A stretch of 39,860 nt of DNA from Chitinophagales bacterium 62-2. GTDB lineage: Bacteria > Bacteroidota > Bacteroidia > Chitinophagales > Chitinophagaceae. The notes below the pieces were generated by a model, which saw only the letters and a program-made list of their open reading frames with translations, searched no databases and had not been told where the DNA came from. Within the stretch, counting starts at the first letter, position 1. The number at the start of each line of letters is the position of its first letter. Shown one piece after another: positions 1-9,870 of the stretch. The position numbers and the translations under genes were made by a program. Where the stretch lies: the NCBI GenBank assembly GCA_002050375.1, contig MWYU01000677.1, positions 1 through 39,860 on the forward strand. The letters run 5' to 3'.

Positions 1-2
1 CC

Positions 3-1685
3 TCTAAATCTTCTGCCGGGTTATTTTACGCGGTTCAAACACTAAAACAGATGATAGAAGGTAGTGGCAACACTGCTGCAATCCGTGTGTCTGATGTTCA
101 TGATTGGCCATCATTGCCGTACAGAGGGCTAATGATGGATATGAGCCACATGCAACTACCTAAAGTTGAAGAGATAAAAAAGCAGCTTGATTTTCTGGCG
201 CTTTGGAAAACGAATCAATACTTATTTTATTCAGAAGGTAGTATAGAGTTGGAAGGTTATCCATTGTTGATGGCTAATGCCCGGTACACGCAGGAACAGG
301 TAAAAGATATTATCGCCTATGCTAAAGAGCGTCATATAGATGTTATCCCAAACATGGAGTTGTACGGACACCTGAATGATCTGTTTCGTTTAGAGCAATA
401 TGCTGATATGTCTGTTACAACACACGGAGCCGAGTTTAAACCTGCTGACCCACGTGTTAAACCACTTGTGAATGATTGGATCACGCAAATTTCAAAATTG
501 TTTCCAAGCCCGTTTTTTCACATAGGTTTTGATGAAACGTGGGTGATAGATATAGAAGCAAAAAGAACAAAGCAACCTGCCGAACAGCTTTATCTTGAAA
601 TGGTAAATCAAACTGCTGCAATGGTTCAAAAGCAAGGTAAAAAGCCTTTGATTTGGGCTGACATGCTTCAAAAATACAATTCTATTATTCCTAAAGTATC
701 CAGGGATATGATAGCTGTACCCTGGCACTACTTCCCAAAAACTGAACAGGAATATGACGCATTATTAAGCCCGTTTCCCAAAGTGGATGTTGATATCATT
801 GTTCAATCTGCTCTTATCAACTGGAAAGATCTTACCCCTTCTTTTGATATATCATTTGAAAATATTGATCTGCTTCTTAAAGCCGGCAGAAAACACAATG
901 CTATTGGTTATATAAACTCTGCATGGACAGATGATCCCCAAACTCTTACCCGTTTAGGTTTACCTGATCTGGCTTACGGCTCCATCGCAGCATGGCAAAG
1001 TACACCTATGGACAGGGCCAACTTCTTTAAAAATTATGCAAATGCGCTATATTCTCCGGCACTTGCAAAAGAGGTAGCAATGGGTCATGAAGCCACGCTG
1101 AAAGCAGCACAGTTAATAAGAGGAGCACTAGGCAGAACCAATCAACCGTTTTGGGCAAATCCATTTACAACTAAAGCGCAAAAAACAATTAAAGACAATG
1201 TAGATAATTTACGAAACGGACGGTTAGCATCGCAGGAAGCACAAATACACATTCGCCAGGCATTGAAATCCGGAGTAGATACAGGAACGCTTTACACAAT
1301 GTTGGTGGGCGCTAAAGAACTCGACCTTCTTGCTTTAAAATATTTATACGCCGGTGAGATAGCTGACTTCTATAATGAGTATAAGGATGGTAAACCAAGA
1401 AATACCGCAAACGATAGAGACTTCAACAGGTTGATGCAGGAAATAGTTGCTGATTATCATTCAAAAACTTTTTATATGATGGATGATATTATGGAAGTTA
1501 AGGAGATGTTCAAAAAAGCATATCTGAATGAATATGAACCTTTCCGTTTAGGAATTGCTATGGGAAAATTTGATTACGAATTTCAATTCTGGCTTAGGTT
1601 GCAACGCCGTTTATGGACAGCCAAACAACATTATTTTGATAAGGGAACTTTACCTCCTTTTGAATCTATTGTTGATATGAATTAA
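3..1685 (+). CDS. GH20-type beta-N-acetylhexosaminidase-like glycoside hydrolase, 5' truncated by window edge
   Basis: Frame is open upstream of the listed ATG (SKSSAGLFYAVQTLKQM-, typical end of a GH20b-like domain); catalytic-type motif HIGFDETW; TIM-barrel-like sequence. Confidence 0.8.
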   Translation, partial: SKSSAGLFYAVQTLKQMIEGSGNTAAIRVSDVHDWPSLPYRGLMMDMSHMQLPKVEEIKKQLDFLALWKTNQYLFYSEGSIELEGYPLLMANARYTQEQVKDIIAYAKERHIDVIPNMELYGHLNDLFRLEQYADMSVTTHGAEFKPADPRVKPLVNDWITQISKLFPSPFFHIGFDETWVIDIEAKRTKQPAEQLYLEMVNQTAAMVQKQGKKPLIWADMLQKYNSIIPKVSRDMIAVPWHYFPKTEQEYDALLSPFPKVDVDIIVQSALINWKDLTPSFDISFENIDLLLKAGRKHNAIGYINSAWTDDPQTLTRLGLPDLAYGSIAAWQSTPMDRANFFKNYANALYSPALAKEVAMGHEATLKAAQLIRGALGRTNQPFWANPFTTKAQKTIKDNVDNLRNGRLASQEAQIHIRQALKSGVDTGTLYTMLVGAKELDLLALKYLYAGEIADFYNEYKDGKPRNTANDRDFNRLMQEIVADYHSKTFYMMDDIMEVKEMFKKAYLNEYEPFRLGIAMGKFDYEFQFWLRLQRRLWTAKQHYFDKGTLPPFESIVDMN

Positions 1686-2099
1686 ATATAATAGCTATGA
1701 TAGTAATGCGCAGGATCTTCACTATCAAAGAATTCATCTGCTTCGTATTGTTGATTAACATTGCCGGGTACGTACGCTTACCTTTCTAAATAAAAGTATT
1801 ATTAATCCATATAAAAGTACAAGGAATTTAAAGCCTGAATAAATAGCTTTGGTTATACACTTTCTTCTAAGAATGATATTCTAATAAGTCTTATTAATAA
1901 TGTTTCAGATAGAGTGTTATAATCCTTAATAAGTCAGACAACGCTTGTTGCAGCCCAATGAAATAATAGTAATTGAATATGTAGAAACCCGATGAAAACT
2001 TTCTTATAAGGCAATAGAATAAACAAATGCATAAGCATTGGCAGGATAACTTTTGCGTAACAAATATTCTTTTAATAATAAACTAAATCCTTAACAATA

Positions 2100-5000
2100 A
2101 TGAAAAATAAATCTACCCAAAGCAATCGTATCAAAAGCTTTTATAAACGGTTAGGCGGGTACGTTTTTAAAAGAAGAGCGCTTTGTCTTTTACTTGTTCT
2201 TCATATCTTTTCTTTTCATGCTTTTGCACAAACAGTTGTTACAGGTACTGTAAAGGATTCAAAGGGAGAAAACCTTTCAGGGGTAAGCATTAATCTTAAG
2301 GGATCCACAACCGGAACCACTACCGGCACCGATGGCAGGTATTCAATTAATGCTCCCGTAAAAGGAGTATTAGTATTTACATACGTTGGTCATGCTGATC
2401 AGGAAGTTGCTGTAAGAAATCAAAGAACTATTAATGTTATACTTGATGAAACCAATAAATCTTTGGATGCAGTGGTTGTTGTAGGTTATGGCACTGTACG
2501 AAAAAGGGATCTTACCGGATCAGTTTCATCTGTATCCCGCGAAGAGATCAATGCCTTCCCTGCAGCTAATGTGATGCAGGCTTTAGCTGGCAGAGCAGCA
2601 GGCGTACAGGTGAAGCAAAACACAGGTGCTCCGGGTGCACCGATCAGTATAAGGATAAGGGGAACAAATTCAATAGTTGGAAATAATGAACCGCTGTACG
2701 TAGTTGATGGTTTCCCCGTGAGCACGCCCGATGTTATTAATAATTCCAGTATAAGAAGTATTGAGGTTTTAAAAGATGCATCGGCGATTGCTATTTATGG
2801 GTCAAGGGCATCAAATGGAGTAGTATTAATCACTACAAACCGGGGAGCATCAGGCACTTCAAAAGTAACACTTGAGTCAAGTTACGGCACTCAGCAAATA
2901 ATCAAAAAGGTGGAGATGATGAACCCGCTTGAATATGCTACCTATTATAATGAGTTATATGCTAACATGGCCCGGCCTCCTCTTTTTACTGCCGATCAGG
3001 TAGCAGGTTATGCTGCCCTCGGTGAGGGTACTGTATGGCAGGATGTAGTGTTTAAAAAAGCGCCTGTACAAAACCATTCTTTAAATATCGCAGGTGGAAA
3101 TGATAAAACCAGGTACTCCATCACCGGAAGCATGTTTGACCAGGAAGGTATTATCAGGAACAGCAACTATAAACGTTATGCCGTAAACAGCAGTATACAG
3201 CAAAGTATTAGCGATGCATTTTCTGTAGACCTGAACTTATCGTTATCTAAAAATAAAAGTGCACGGCAACTTTCAGATCAGGGAAGATTTGGCACCTCAC
3301 TTATAGGCAGAGCATTTAGTATTCCTCCCATGCTACCGGTTTATAATGATGATGGCACTTACACGGAACCGGTAAGGCGTTTTCCTTTTGTTTCCGAAGC
3401 GCTTTACAGTCCTCTCAATTTTATTAATGAACAAAGCAATATCCTTGAGCAGAAGAATGCACTTGCCAATGCCGCACTTTCCTATAAAATTCTTGACGGG
3501 TTAACCTTAAGAGTATCAGGTGGTGTAGAAAGCATTACTTCACGTACAGATTTTTACCAAACCAAGAAATTTCAGAACGACCCGAATGGAAGAGCCACTG
3601 TAACTACAAGTGATTATACCAGTCTCTTAAATGAAAACACACTTAATTATATCGGGAAAATAGGTGACAAGCATGATATTTCAGCAGTAGCCGGTTTTAC
3701 TTACCAGGACTTTTTAACCACTACTTTAAATGCGGGTGGTTCAGCTTTTTTAAGTGATATACCAGGTAGTAATAGCCTTGCATCTGCAAGTGTATTTACC
3801 AATCCCGGAACCTCGTATACTAAGTCAACTTTGCTTTCCGGCCTGGGAAGAGTAAATTATACTTTTAATAATCGTTACCTGTTTACTGTTAGTATGCGTG
3901 CTGATGGTTCTTCCGTTTATTCTCCAGGTAATAAATGGGGTTATTTTCCATCGGTAGCTTTTTCGTGGAGGTTGTCTGATGAAAATTTCTTTAAGAACAT
4001 TGCCTTTATTCAGAATCTTAAATTAAGGACTAGTTGGGGCAAGGCAGGAAGCCAGGCGATAAGTCCTTATTCTACTTTGAACACACTTATACCGGGAAGC
4101 ACAGTATTTGGCAGTGCACTGTACACCACGATGGCACCAGGTGCAAGGCTTGCAGCAGATTTAAAATGGGAAACCACGGAGCAGGTAAATTTGGGATTGG
4201 AATTGACTGTTTTAAAAGGCCGCATCCAATTCACCGGCGATTACTATAGAAAGAAAACAAGTGATCTGCTGAACGCCGTTCAATTACCCCGCACTACCGG
4301 CTTTACCAATTCGCTCAGAAATATAGGCAGGGTGGCTAATAATGGCTTCGAATTTGAAATCAACTCGAGGATTTTCGACAAGGGCGCTTTTAGATGGAAT
4401 ACGGGGGTTAACATGTCCTTTAACCGTTCTAAAGTATTAGAACTCTATGGTGGACAAGATATATTAGCAGGGCAGTTACAAATGATCAGGTTTACCGATT
4501 TTGCCAATACTTATAGACAAGGCCAGCCAATGGGCATCATATATGGATACCAGGAAGATGGATACGACGAGAAAGGCTTTATTAAATACAAATCGAACGA
4601 CAAGGTGCAAATTGGTGATCCCAACCCGGATTTTATATTTGGACTTAACTCCGACATGTCGTTTAAGAATTTCACTTTGTCTATGTTCTTCAATGGCTCG
4701 CAGGGAAATGATATTGTTAACATGAGCGCACTTGCCTTTACAGTTGACAATACCAACGGTCAGAATAAATTGAAGGAAGTAGCTAATAACCACTGGACTC
4801 CGGAAAATACAAATGCTAAATATCCGCTTCCTCACACAGGTCATGTTTATAGATTTTCTGATCGCTATGTAGAAGATGGCTCTTATATCCGACTCCGCAA
4901 CATTGAATTAGGCTACGATATACCTGTGCAGAAGTTTAAAAAATTAAGTAATGCAAGAATTTATATTAGTGGCCAAAACTTGCTAACGCTCACTAAATAC

Positions 5001-5120
5001 TCGTGGACAGATCCGGATGTAAATTCCCGTGGTGGCGCCAATTCACTTGATCAGGGTATTGATTATTCAACTTATCCGTCAGCTAAGTCCCTTACCGCAG
5101 GTTTCAGACTTGGATTTTAA
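2100..5120 (+). CDS. SusC/RagA-family TonB-linked outer membrane protein
   Basis: Signal peptide, carboxypeptidase-regulatory-like domain (VTGTVKDSKGENLSGVSINLKGS), plug motif VVVVGYGTVRKRDLTGSVSSV, PLYVVDGFPV, SIEVLKDASAIAIYGSRASNGVVLITT. Confidence 0.97.
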   Translation: MKNKSTQSNRIKSFYKRLGGYVFKRRALCLLLVLHIFSFHAFAQTVVTGTVKDSKGENLSGVSINLKGSTTGTTTGTDGRYSINAPVKGVLVFTYVGHADQEVAVRNQRTINVILDETNKSLDAVVVVGYGTVRKRDLTGSVSSVSREEINAFPAANVMQALAGRAAGVQVKQNTGAPGAPISIRIRGTNSIVGNNEPLYVVDGFPVSTPDVINNSSIRSIEVLKDASAIAIYGSRASNGVVLITTNRGASGTSKVTLESSYGTQQIIKKVEMMNPLEYATYYNELYANMARPPLFTADQVAGYAALGEGTVWQDVVFKKAPVQNHSLNIAGGNDKTRYSITGSMFDQEGIIRNSNYKRYAVNSSIQQSISDAFSVDLNLSLSKNKSARQLSDQGRFGTSLIGRAFSIPPMLPVYNDDGTYTEPVRRFPFVSEALYSPLNFINEQSNILEQKNALANAALSYKILDGLTLRVSGGVESITSRTDFYQTKKFQNDPNGRATVTTSDYTSLLNENTLNYIGKIGDKHDISAVAGFTYQDFLTTTLNAGGSAFLSDIPGSNSLASASVFTNPGTSYTKSTLLSGLGRVNYTFNNRYLFTVSMRADGSSVYSPGNKWGYFPSVAFSWRLSDENFFKNIAFIQNLKLRTSWGKAGSQAISPYSTLNTLIPGSTVFGSALYTTMAPGARLAADLKWETTEQVNLGLELTVLKGRIQFTGDYYRKKTSDLLNAVQLPRTTGFTNSLRNIGRVANNGFEFEINSRIFDKGAFRWNTGVNMSFNRSKVLELYGGQDILAGQLQMIRFTDFANTYRQGQPMGIIYGYQEDGYDEKGFIKYKSNDKVQIGDPNPDFIFGLNSDMSFKNFTLSMFFNGSQGNDIVNMSALAFTVDNTNGQNKLKEVANNHWTPENTNAKYPLPHTGHVYRFSDRYVEDGSYIRLRNIELGYDIPVQKFKKLSNARIYISGQNLLTLTKYSWTDPDVNSRGGANSLDQGIDYSTYPSAKSLTAGFRLGF

Positions 5121-5145
5121 ATTTTATAAGAAACAAACTAACTAA

Positions 5146-6624
5146 ATGAAAAAGTCTATAATTTATTGTTCAGTTTTATTGTTTTTAGTAACAACATTCT
5201 CATGTAAAAAGTTGCTCGAGGAATCACCTAAAGGACTAACAGTTGAAGCTTTTTATAATACCCCCGCCGAAGTAGAAGCTGGCCTTGCTGCCATTTATAC
5301 GCCTTTACGCTCCCAGATGAGTGGGTTTTGGATTTCAATATTGGAATCCCATGCAGAATGGGGAGCAGGAATGAGTGGATCAGCAAATTTTGACCCCTTT
5401 AAATCAATGCAGGGTATTGACAAGGTTGGGGAAAATAATCTTATACCCATCTGGAATTCTTTTTACGTAGCTATCCTTAATGCAAACCTTGTTATCAGTA
5501 ACGCGCCTAATGGTAAGGCTTTAACCGATGCACAAAAAAATGTGTACGTAGCCGAGGCAAAGTTCCTGCGAGCTTTTACCTATTTTCAGTTGGTAAGAGG
5601 TTGGGGTGGAGTACCCCTTCATACAGAAGAAAATTTAAGTGAATCGGGCAGTATTCCTAAGGCTACCAAACAGCAGGTGTATGCCTTAATTACCAGTGAT
5701 CTTGAATTTGCTGAAATGCAATTACCCGATAAAGCCCCTCTTGTTGGCAAACCTTCCAAATGGGCAGCAAAAACGTTACTCGCCGATGTATATTTTTATC
5801 AGGCGCTTTATGATAAAGCTGCTTTAAAAGCTAATGAAGTAATAGTATCGGGTAAACATTCTCTTGAAAAGGTAACTGTTGCCGATGATTTTAATAAGGT
5901 GTTTGGAATGGGGTCAAATTCTGCGGAAGAGATTTTTTACCTAAAATACAATGTTACAAGTCCCAGCCAGATTGTGTTACACACCATGCAGATAACAACA
6001 CCGTGGTTTGGTTCCAATGGTTTTGGCAACATTAACTGGCACAATAATGCTAAATTTTATACCACCTGGAACGACAACGATTTACGCAAACGCTTTAACT
6101 GGTACAATGATACCAGGAGCAATCCCTTCTTAGCTAACCAACCAGAGTTTCCACGGACGGGGGTAACTATAATTTCACCAAAAAAATACAACAATCCCAC
6201 TGCTACTATAGCAACCTTTAGTTTACCATCGTACCGGTATGCAGATGTTTTATTGATTTATGCTGAAGCGATTGCTGCGGCAGGTAGTGGTCCTACAGCC
6301 GATGCAATGGAAAAACTAAACATGGTAAAACGACGGGCTTATGGATCAGACCCATTACAGCCTTCCGCCATTGATTACAAACTTGCAGATTACAATACCA
6401 AAAAAGCGTTTACTGACTTAGTTATTTTGGAACGTGGGTATGAAACACAGCTTGAAGGTAAACGATGGTTTGATCTGGTACGCTCAGGAACCGTTAAAGA
6501 AGTGATGAAAAATAATATTAACCGTGACGTTGCTGATAAACATCTTTTGTGGCCAATCCCAACTATTGAATTTGATTTGAATAAGGGCCTTGACCGTACA
6601 AAGGATCAGAACCCGGGGTATTAG
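5146..6624 (+). CDS. RagB/SusD-family nutrient uptake lipoprotein
   Basis: Lipoprotein signal (TTFSCKK), AEAKFLRAFTYFQLVRGWGGVPL, C-terminal LERGYETQLEGKRWFDLVRSG...LLWPIPTIEFDLNKGLDRTKDQNPGY; adjacent to susC. Confidence 0.96.
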   Translation: MKKSIIYCSVLLFLVTTFSCKKLLEESPKGLTVEAFYNTPAEVEAGLAAIYTPLRSQMSGFWISILESHAEWGAGMSGSANFDPFKSMQGIDKVGENNLIPIWNSFYVAILNANLVISNAPNGKALTDAQKNVYVAEAKFLRAFTYFQLVRGWGGVPLHTEENLSESGSIPKATKQQVYALITSDLEFAEMQLPDKAPLVGKPSKWAAKTLLADVYFYQALYDKAALKANEVIVSGKHSLEKVTVADDFNKVFGMGSNSAEEIFYLKYNVTSPSQIVLHTMQITTPWFGSNGFGNINWHNNAKFYTTWNDNDLRKRFNWYNDTRSNPFLANQPEFPRTGVTIISPKKYNNPTATIATFSLPSYRYADVLLIYAEAIAAAGSGPTADAMEKLNMVKRRAYGSDPLQPSAIDYKLADYNTKKAFTDLVILERGYETQLEGKRWFDLVRSGTVKEVMKNNINRDVADKHLLWPIPTIEFDLNKGLDRTKDQNPGY

Positions 6625-6728
6625 TTTTCATGATGACTACGATCAGTACCATTATAGTTTGTTTAAATATAGAAGCTGTTAAGAAAGTAAAGACTTTAAA
6701 TACTAAAGAACTTATTTAAAAACATGCA

Positions 6729-8147
6729 ATGAGCAGTTGTAACAAAGGATGGAACAAAAAAGTTTTTCTTTTACTAACCGGATGGTTCTTAGCATTAACT
6801 GCTTTTGCTGCCGATGTTAGAATTGGTGCAGCTTCAGTTAAAATAACACCACCGGTAGGTACACCCATGGCGGGCTATTATTACGAACGTGGTGTTGATA
6901 AAATTCATGATGATCTTTTTGCAAAGGCGCTTGTAATTGAAAAGGATGGTTCTAAAGTTGCCATTGTTACCTGTGATCTGATTGGTATCAGCGATCAAAT
7001 TGTAGCCGGGGTGAGAAATCTAATCCAGAAATCTTTAGGTATTGATGCCGACCATATCATGATCAGCGCAACCCATGCGCATACCGGCCCTGTAATTCCA
7101 GGGTTTAAAATGAGATATAACCCAACAGGTAAAAGTGCAGAAATCCTTGATAGTTATATTTCAAAGCTTCCAGGCCTTATTGCCAAAAGCATAACCGAAG
7201 CGAATAACGCTTTACAACCTGCCCAAATATCTTTTGGACTCGGACATGAAGAATCCATCAGTTTTAATCGTCGTTTTTTTATGACAGATGGAACTGTAGG
7301 CTGGAACCCCGGCAAACTAAATCCAAAGATCATTAAACCTGCAGGTCCAATTGATCCGGATGTTGCAGTGTTATATTCAGAAACACTTACCGGTAAGCCT
7401 ATTTCAACCTATGTTAATTTTGCACTTCACCTCGATAACGTTGGCGGAACTGAAATTTCTGCCGATCTTCCTTTTACACTCTCTAACATATTAGGCAAAT
7501 TCAAAGGTGAAGGTATGGTTACAACCTTTTCTCAAGGTTGTTCGGGTAATATCAATCATCTTAATGTAAAGAATAAAGATCCCCAAAAAGGTCATGGTGA
7601 AGCACAAAGAATAGGAACTGTACTTGCAGGTGAAGTTATTAAGACGTACACCAGACTATCACCTTTAAATATTAATGCTATAAGGGTGAAAAGGCAAATT
7701 GTAAAACTGCCGCTTCCTGAAGTATCTCCTGATGATGTTCCTGCAGCGCGGGAAATTACAGCCCGCTTTGGAAAACAGGATGCGGCTCCGTTCTTCGACT
7801 TTGTAAAAGCTTTTAAAACGATTGAAGTGTTTGAAAGGCAAGGCAAACCTATTGATGCAGAAATACAGGTTTTTGCTTTGAGTGATTCATTTGCGGTTGT
7901 TAGTCTGCCTGCAGAAGTTTTTACTGAATTGGGCATGTACATCAAGAGCCGTTCGCCCTATGCTAATACCATGATAGTTGAATTGGCTAATGGTTCAGTT
8001 GGCTATATTGCTGATCGTAAAGCTTACGTTGAAGGAAGTTATGAACCCTGGAGTTCAAGAGTAGCGCCAGGTTCAGGGGAAATTTTAGTTGAGAAAGCGC
8101 TTGAAATGCTTAATGCACTAAAAACAAAAGATCTTACAACAAAATAA
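6729..8147 (+). CDS. Neutral/alkaline ceramidase-family (PF04734-like) secreted protein, paralogue 1
   Basis: Signal peptide; VRIGAASVKITPPVGTPMAGY; ATHAHTGP; NFALHLDNVGG; GCSGNINHLN; ELANGSVGYIADRKAYVEGSYE. Confidence 0.85.
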   Translation: MSSCNKGWNKKVFLLLTGWFLALTAFAADVRIGAASVKITPPVGTPMAGYYYERGVDKIHDDLFAKALVIEKDGSKVAIVTCDLIGISDQIVAGVRNLIQKSLGIDADHIMISATHAHTGPVIPGFKMRYNPTGKSAEILDSYISKLPGLIAKSITEANNALQPAQISFGLGHEESISFNRRFFMTDGTVGWNPGKLNPKIIKPAGPIDPDVAVLYSETLTGKPISTYVNFALHLDNVGGTEISADLPFTLSNILGKFKGEGMVTTFSQGCSGNINHLNVKNKDPQKGHGEAQRIGTVLAGEVIKTYTRLSPLNINAIRVKRQIVKLPLPEVSPDDVPAAREITARFGKQDAAPFFDFVKAFKTIEVFERQGKPIDAEIQVFALSDSFAVVSLPAEVFTELGMYIKSRSPYANTMIVELANGSVGYIADRKAYVEGSYEPWSSRVAPGSGEILVEKALEMLNALKTKDLTTK

Positions 8148-8307
8148 CTTTGCAACCTTTTTTCTACCCGTCCTTTTTAAAAGTAACCTTAACTGCTAAT
8201 GCAAAGGTGCCGTACTGCTTCTTATAACCTGAAAGAAATTTTTGCTTGCTGCCTTGAAATACTTATATCATATTCTTGTATCAACAATTTGTTTTAAGAA
8301 AGGATTT

Positions 8308-9813
8308 ATGCATATGAAAAACATTGGATGGCAGAATGCTTTCAGGCTCTCCACCATTTGCTGCTATACTGTTATACTTCTAATACTCATATTAACAGCA
8401 TCAACAGGTAGTTGTCAAAACAGCATTAGAACTAATGCAATAAAAGTGGGCGTTGGAATGGTTGAAATTACCCCACCGATCGGTTATCCGCATTATAGGG
8501 GAGAGCTTGCAGGCATTATTACACACGGTACGGGTATTAAAAATCCACTCTACGCAAGGTCTTTAGTTTTTCGACAAGGCGATATGCAGGGTGCACTTCT
8601 AATATGCGACCTTAATGCTGTCCCGCGGGATTTGATCCGGCTTGTACGGGAAGGTGCTTCTAAACAGACTGGTATTCCTTACCAATACATTAGTGTCGCA
8701 GCTACCCACACCCATACAGCACCTTCTATCCGTCAACCTGTGCCTGCCTATGCTGATCGGGAGGCAACTGGCAAATTAACCACAGAAGATCAGAAAGGTT
8801 ATATCGCTCTTTTAATTCAGCGCATGACCCAAGCCATTGTTACCGCGTATAAGGATGCTAAGGAAGTAGACCTTATCTCTGGTATAAGTCAGGCAGCCGG
8901 AATATCTTTCAACCGTAGATTCCTGATGACTGATGGACGAGTTCGTTTTAATCCAGGTGTGCAGAACCCCAAAATTGTACACCCGGTTGGCCCTGTTGAT
9001 CCGGATGTTCACTTCGTTATGTTCCGCCCTGTTGCGCAGAAAGGTTACCATGCCTCCCTAACTGTTTTCGCAAATCACACTGATACTGAAGGAGGCACCG
9101 ATTTCAGCGCTGACTACCCGTTTTACCTTCATAAGTACCTCGGGGAAGCCTTTGGTAAGCAATTGGTGTCTGTTTTTGGCGCCGGGCCTTGTGGAGATAT
9201 CAATCACATAGATGTTAGTCAACCGAAAGGAACAGACCAGAAGAAGATTACGGAAAGGATTGGCAAAAAGCTTGCTGAAGCAGTTAGGGAAGCAGTTGCC
9301 AATGCACAGCAGCGAAGCCCATTGCTACATGTAGCTTCAAGAACTTTTTACCTGCCTCTTCAAGACTTTACTGCAGCCGACTTTCAATGGGCTTCTAAAG
9401 ACACCAACAAGCTATATCCGGAGCGGGAATTTTTAGATAATGTCCGCAGGAGAAAAATTCTTTCACTTGAGCAGCTTCGCAAACGTGAAGCTATTCCACC
9501 ATCTGTATCTGGAGAGCCATGGTTGCTACCCCTGGAAATCCATGTCTTTCAACTTAACGATCAAACTGCTATCGTTACATTGCCCGGAGAGGTTTTTGCC
9601 GAACTGGGCATGGATCTGAAAAAGCGCTCACCATTTGCCAATACCATAGTAATTGAATTGGCAAACGCAGACATCAGGTATGTTCCTACGCTTCGTGCTT
9701 TTGCCGAAGGGGATTATGAACCACTTCAATCCCGCATGGCACCAGGATCGGGTGAGAAATTAGTTGAAGAAGCAATCCGAATGCTTCACCAAATGAGAGA
9801 AAAGAAGGAATGA
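8308..9813 (+). CDS. Neutral/alkaline ceramidase-family (PF04734-like) secreted protein, paralogue 2
   Basis: ORF listed from TTG 8242; ATG at 8308 or 8314 is the more plausible start. KVGVGMVEITPPIGYPHYRGEL; AATHTHTAP; ANHTDTEGGTD; GPCGDINHID; ELANADIRYVPTLRAFAEGDYE. Confidence 0.82.
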   Translation: MHMKNIGWQNAFRLSTICCYTVILLILILTASTGSCQNSIRTNAIKVGVGMVEITPPIGYPHYRGELAGIITHGTGIKNPLYARSLVFRQGDMQGALLICDLNAVPRDLIRLVREGASKQTGIPYQYISVAATHTHTAPSIRQPVPAYADREATGKLTTEDQKGYIALLIQRMTQAIVTAYKDAKEVDLISGISQAAGISFNRRFLMTDGRVRFNPGVQNPKIVHPVGPVDPDVHFVMFRPVAQKGYHASLTVFANHTDTEGGTDFSADYPFYLHKYLGEAFGKQLVSVFGAGPCGDINHIDVSQPKGTDQKKITERIGKKLAEAVREAVANAQQRSPLLHVASRTFYLPLQDFTAADFQWASKDTNKLYPEREFLDNVRRRKILSLEQLRKREAIPPSVSGEPWLLPLEIHVFQLNDQTAIVTLPGEVFAELGMDLKKRSPFANTIVIELANADIRYVPTLRAFAEGDYEPLQSRMAPGSGEKLVEEAIRMLHQMREKKE

Positions 9814-9870
9814 TAGCATCAATGCCTCAACGTATGATAGTGCTATGAATAATTTTTTATAAATAATCAA

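Noticed and set aside
1686-2099. Searched for a Bacteroidota promoter (TTTG / TAnnTTTG) upstream of susC
   Set aside because: Only near-matches were seen (e.g. TAACTTTTG near 2047), so no promoter is claimed.
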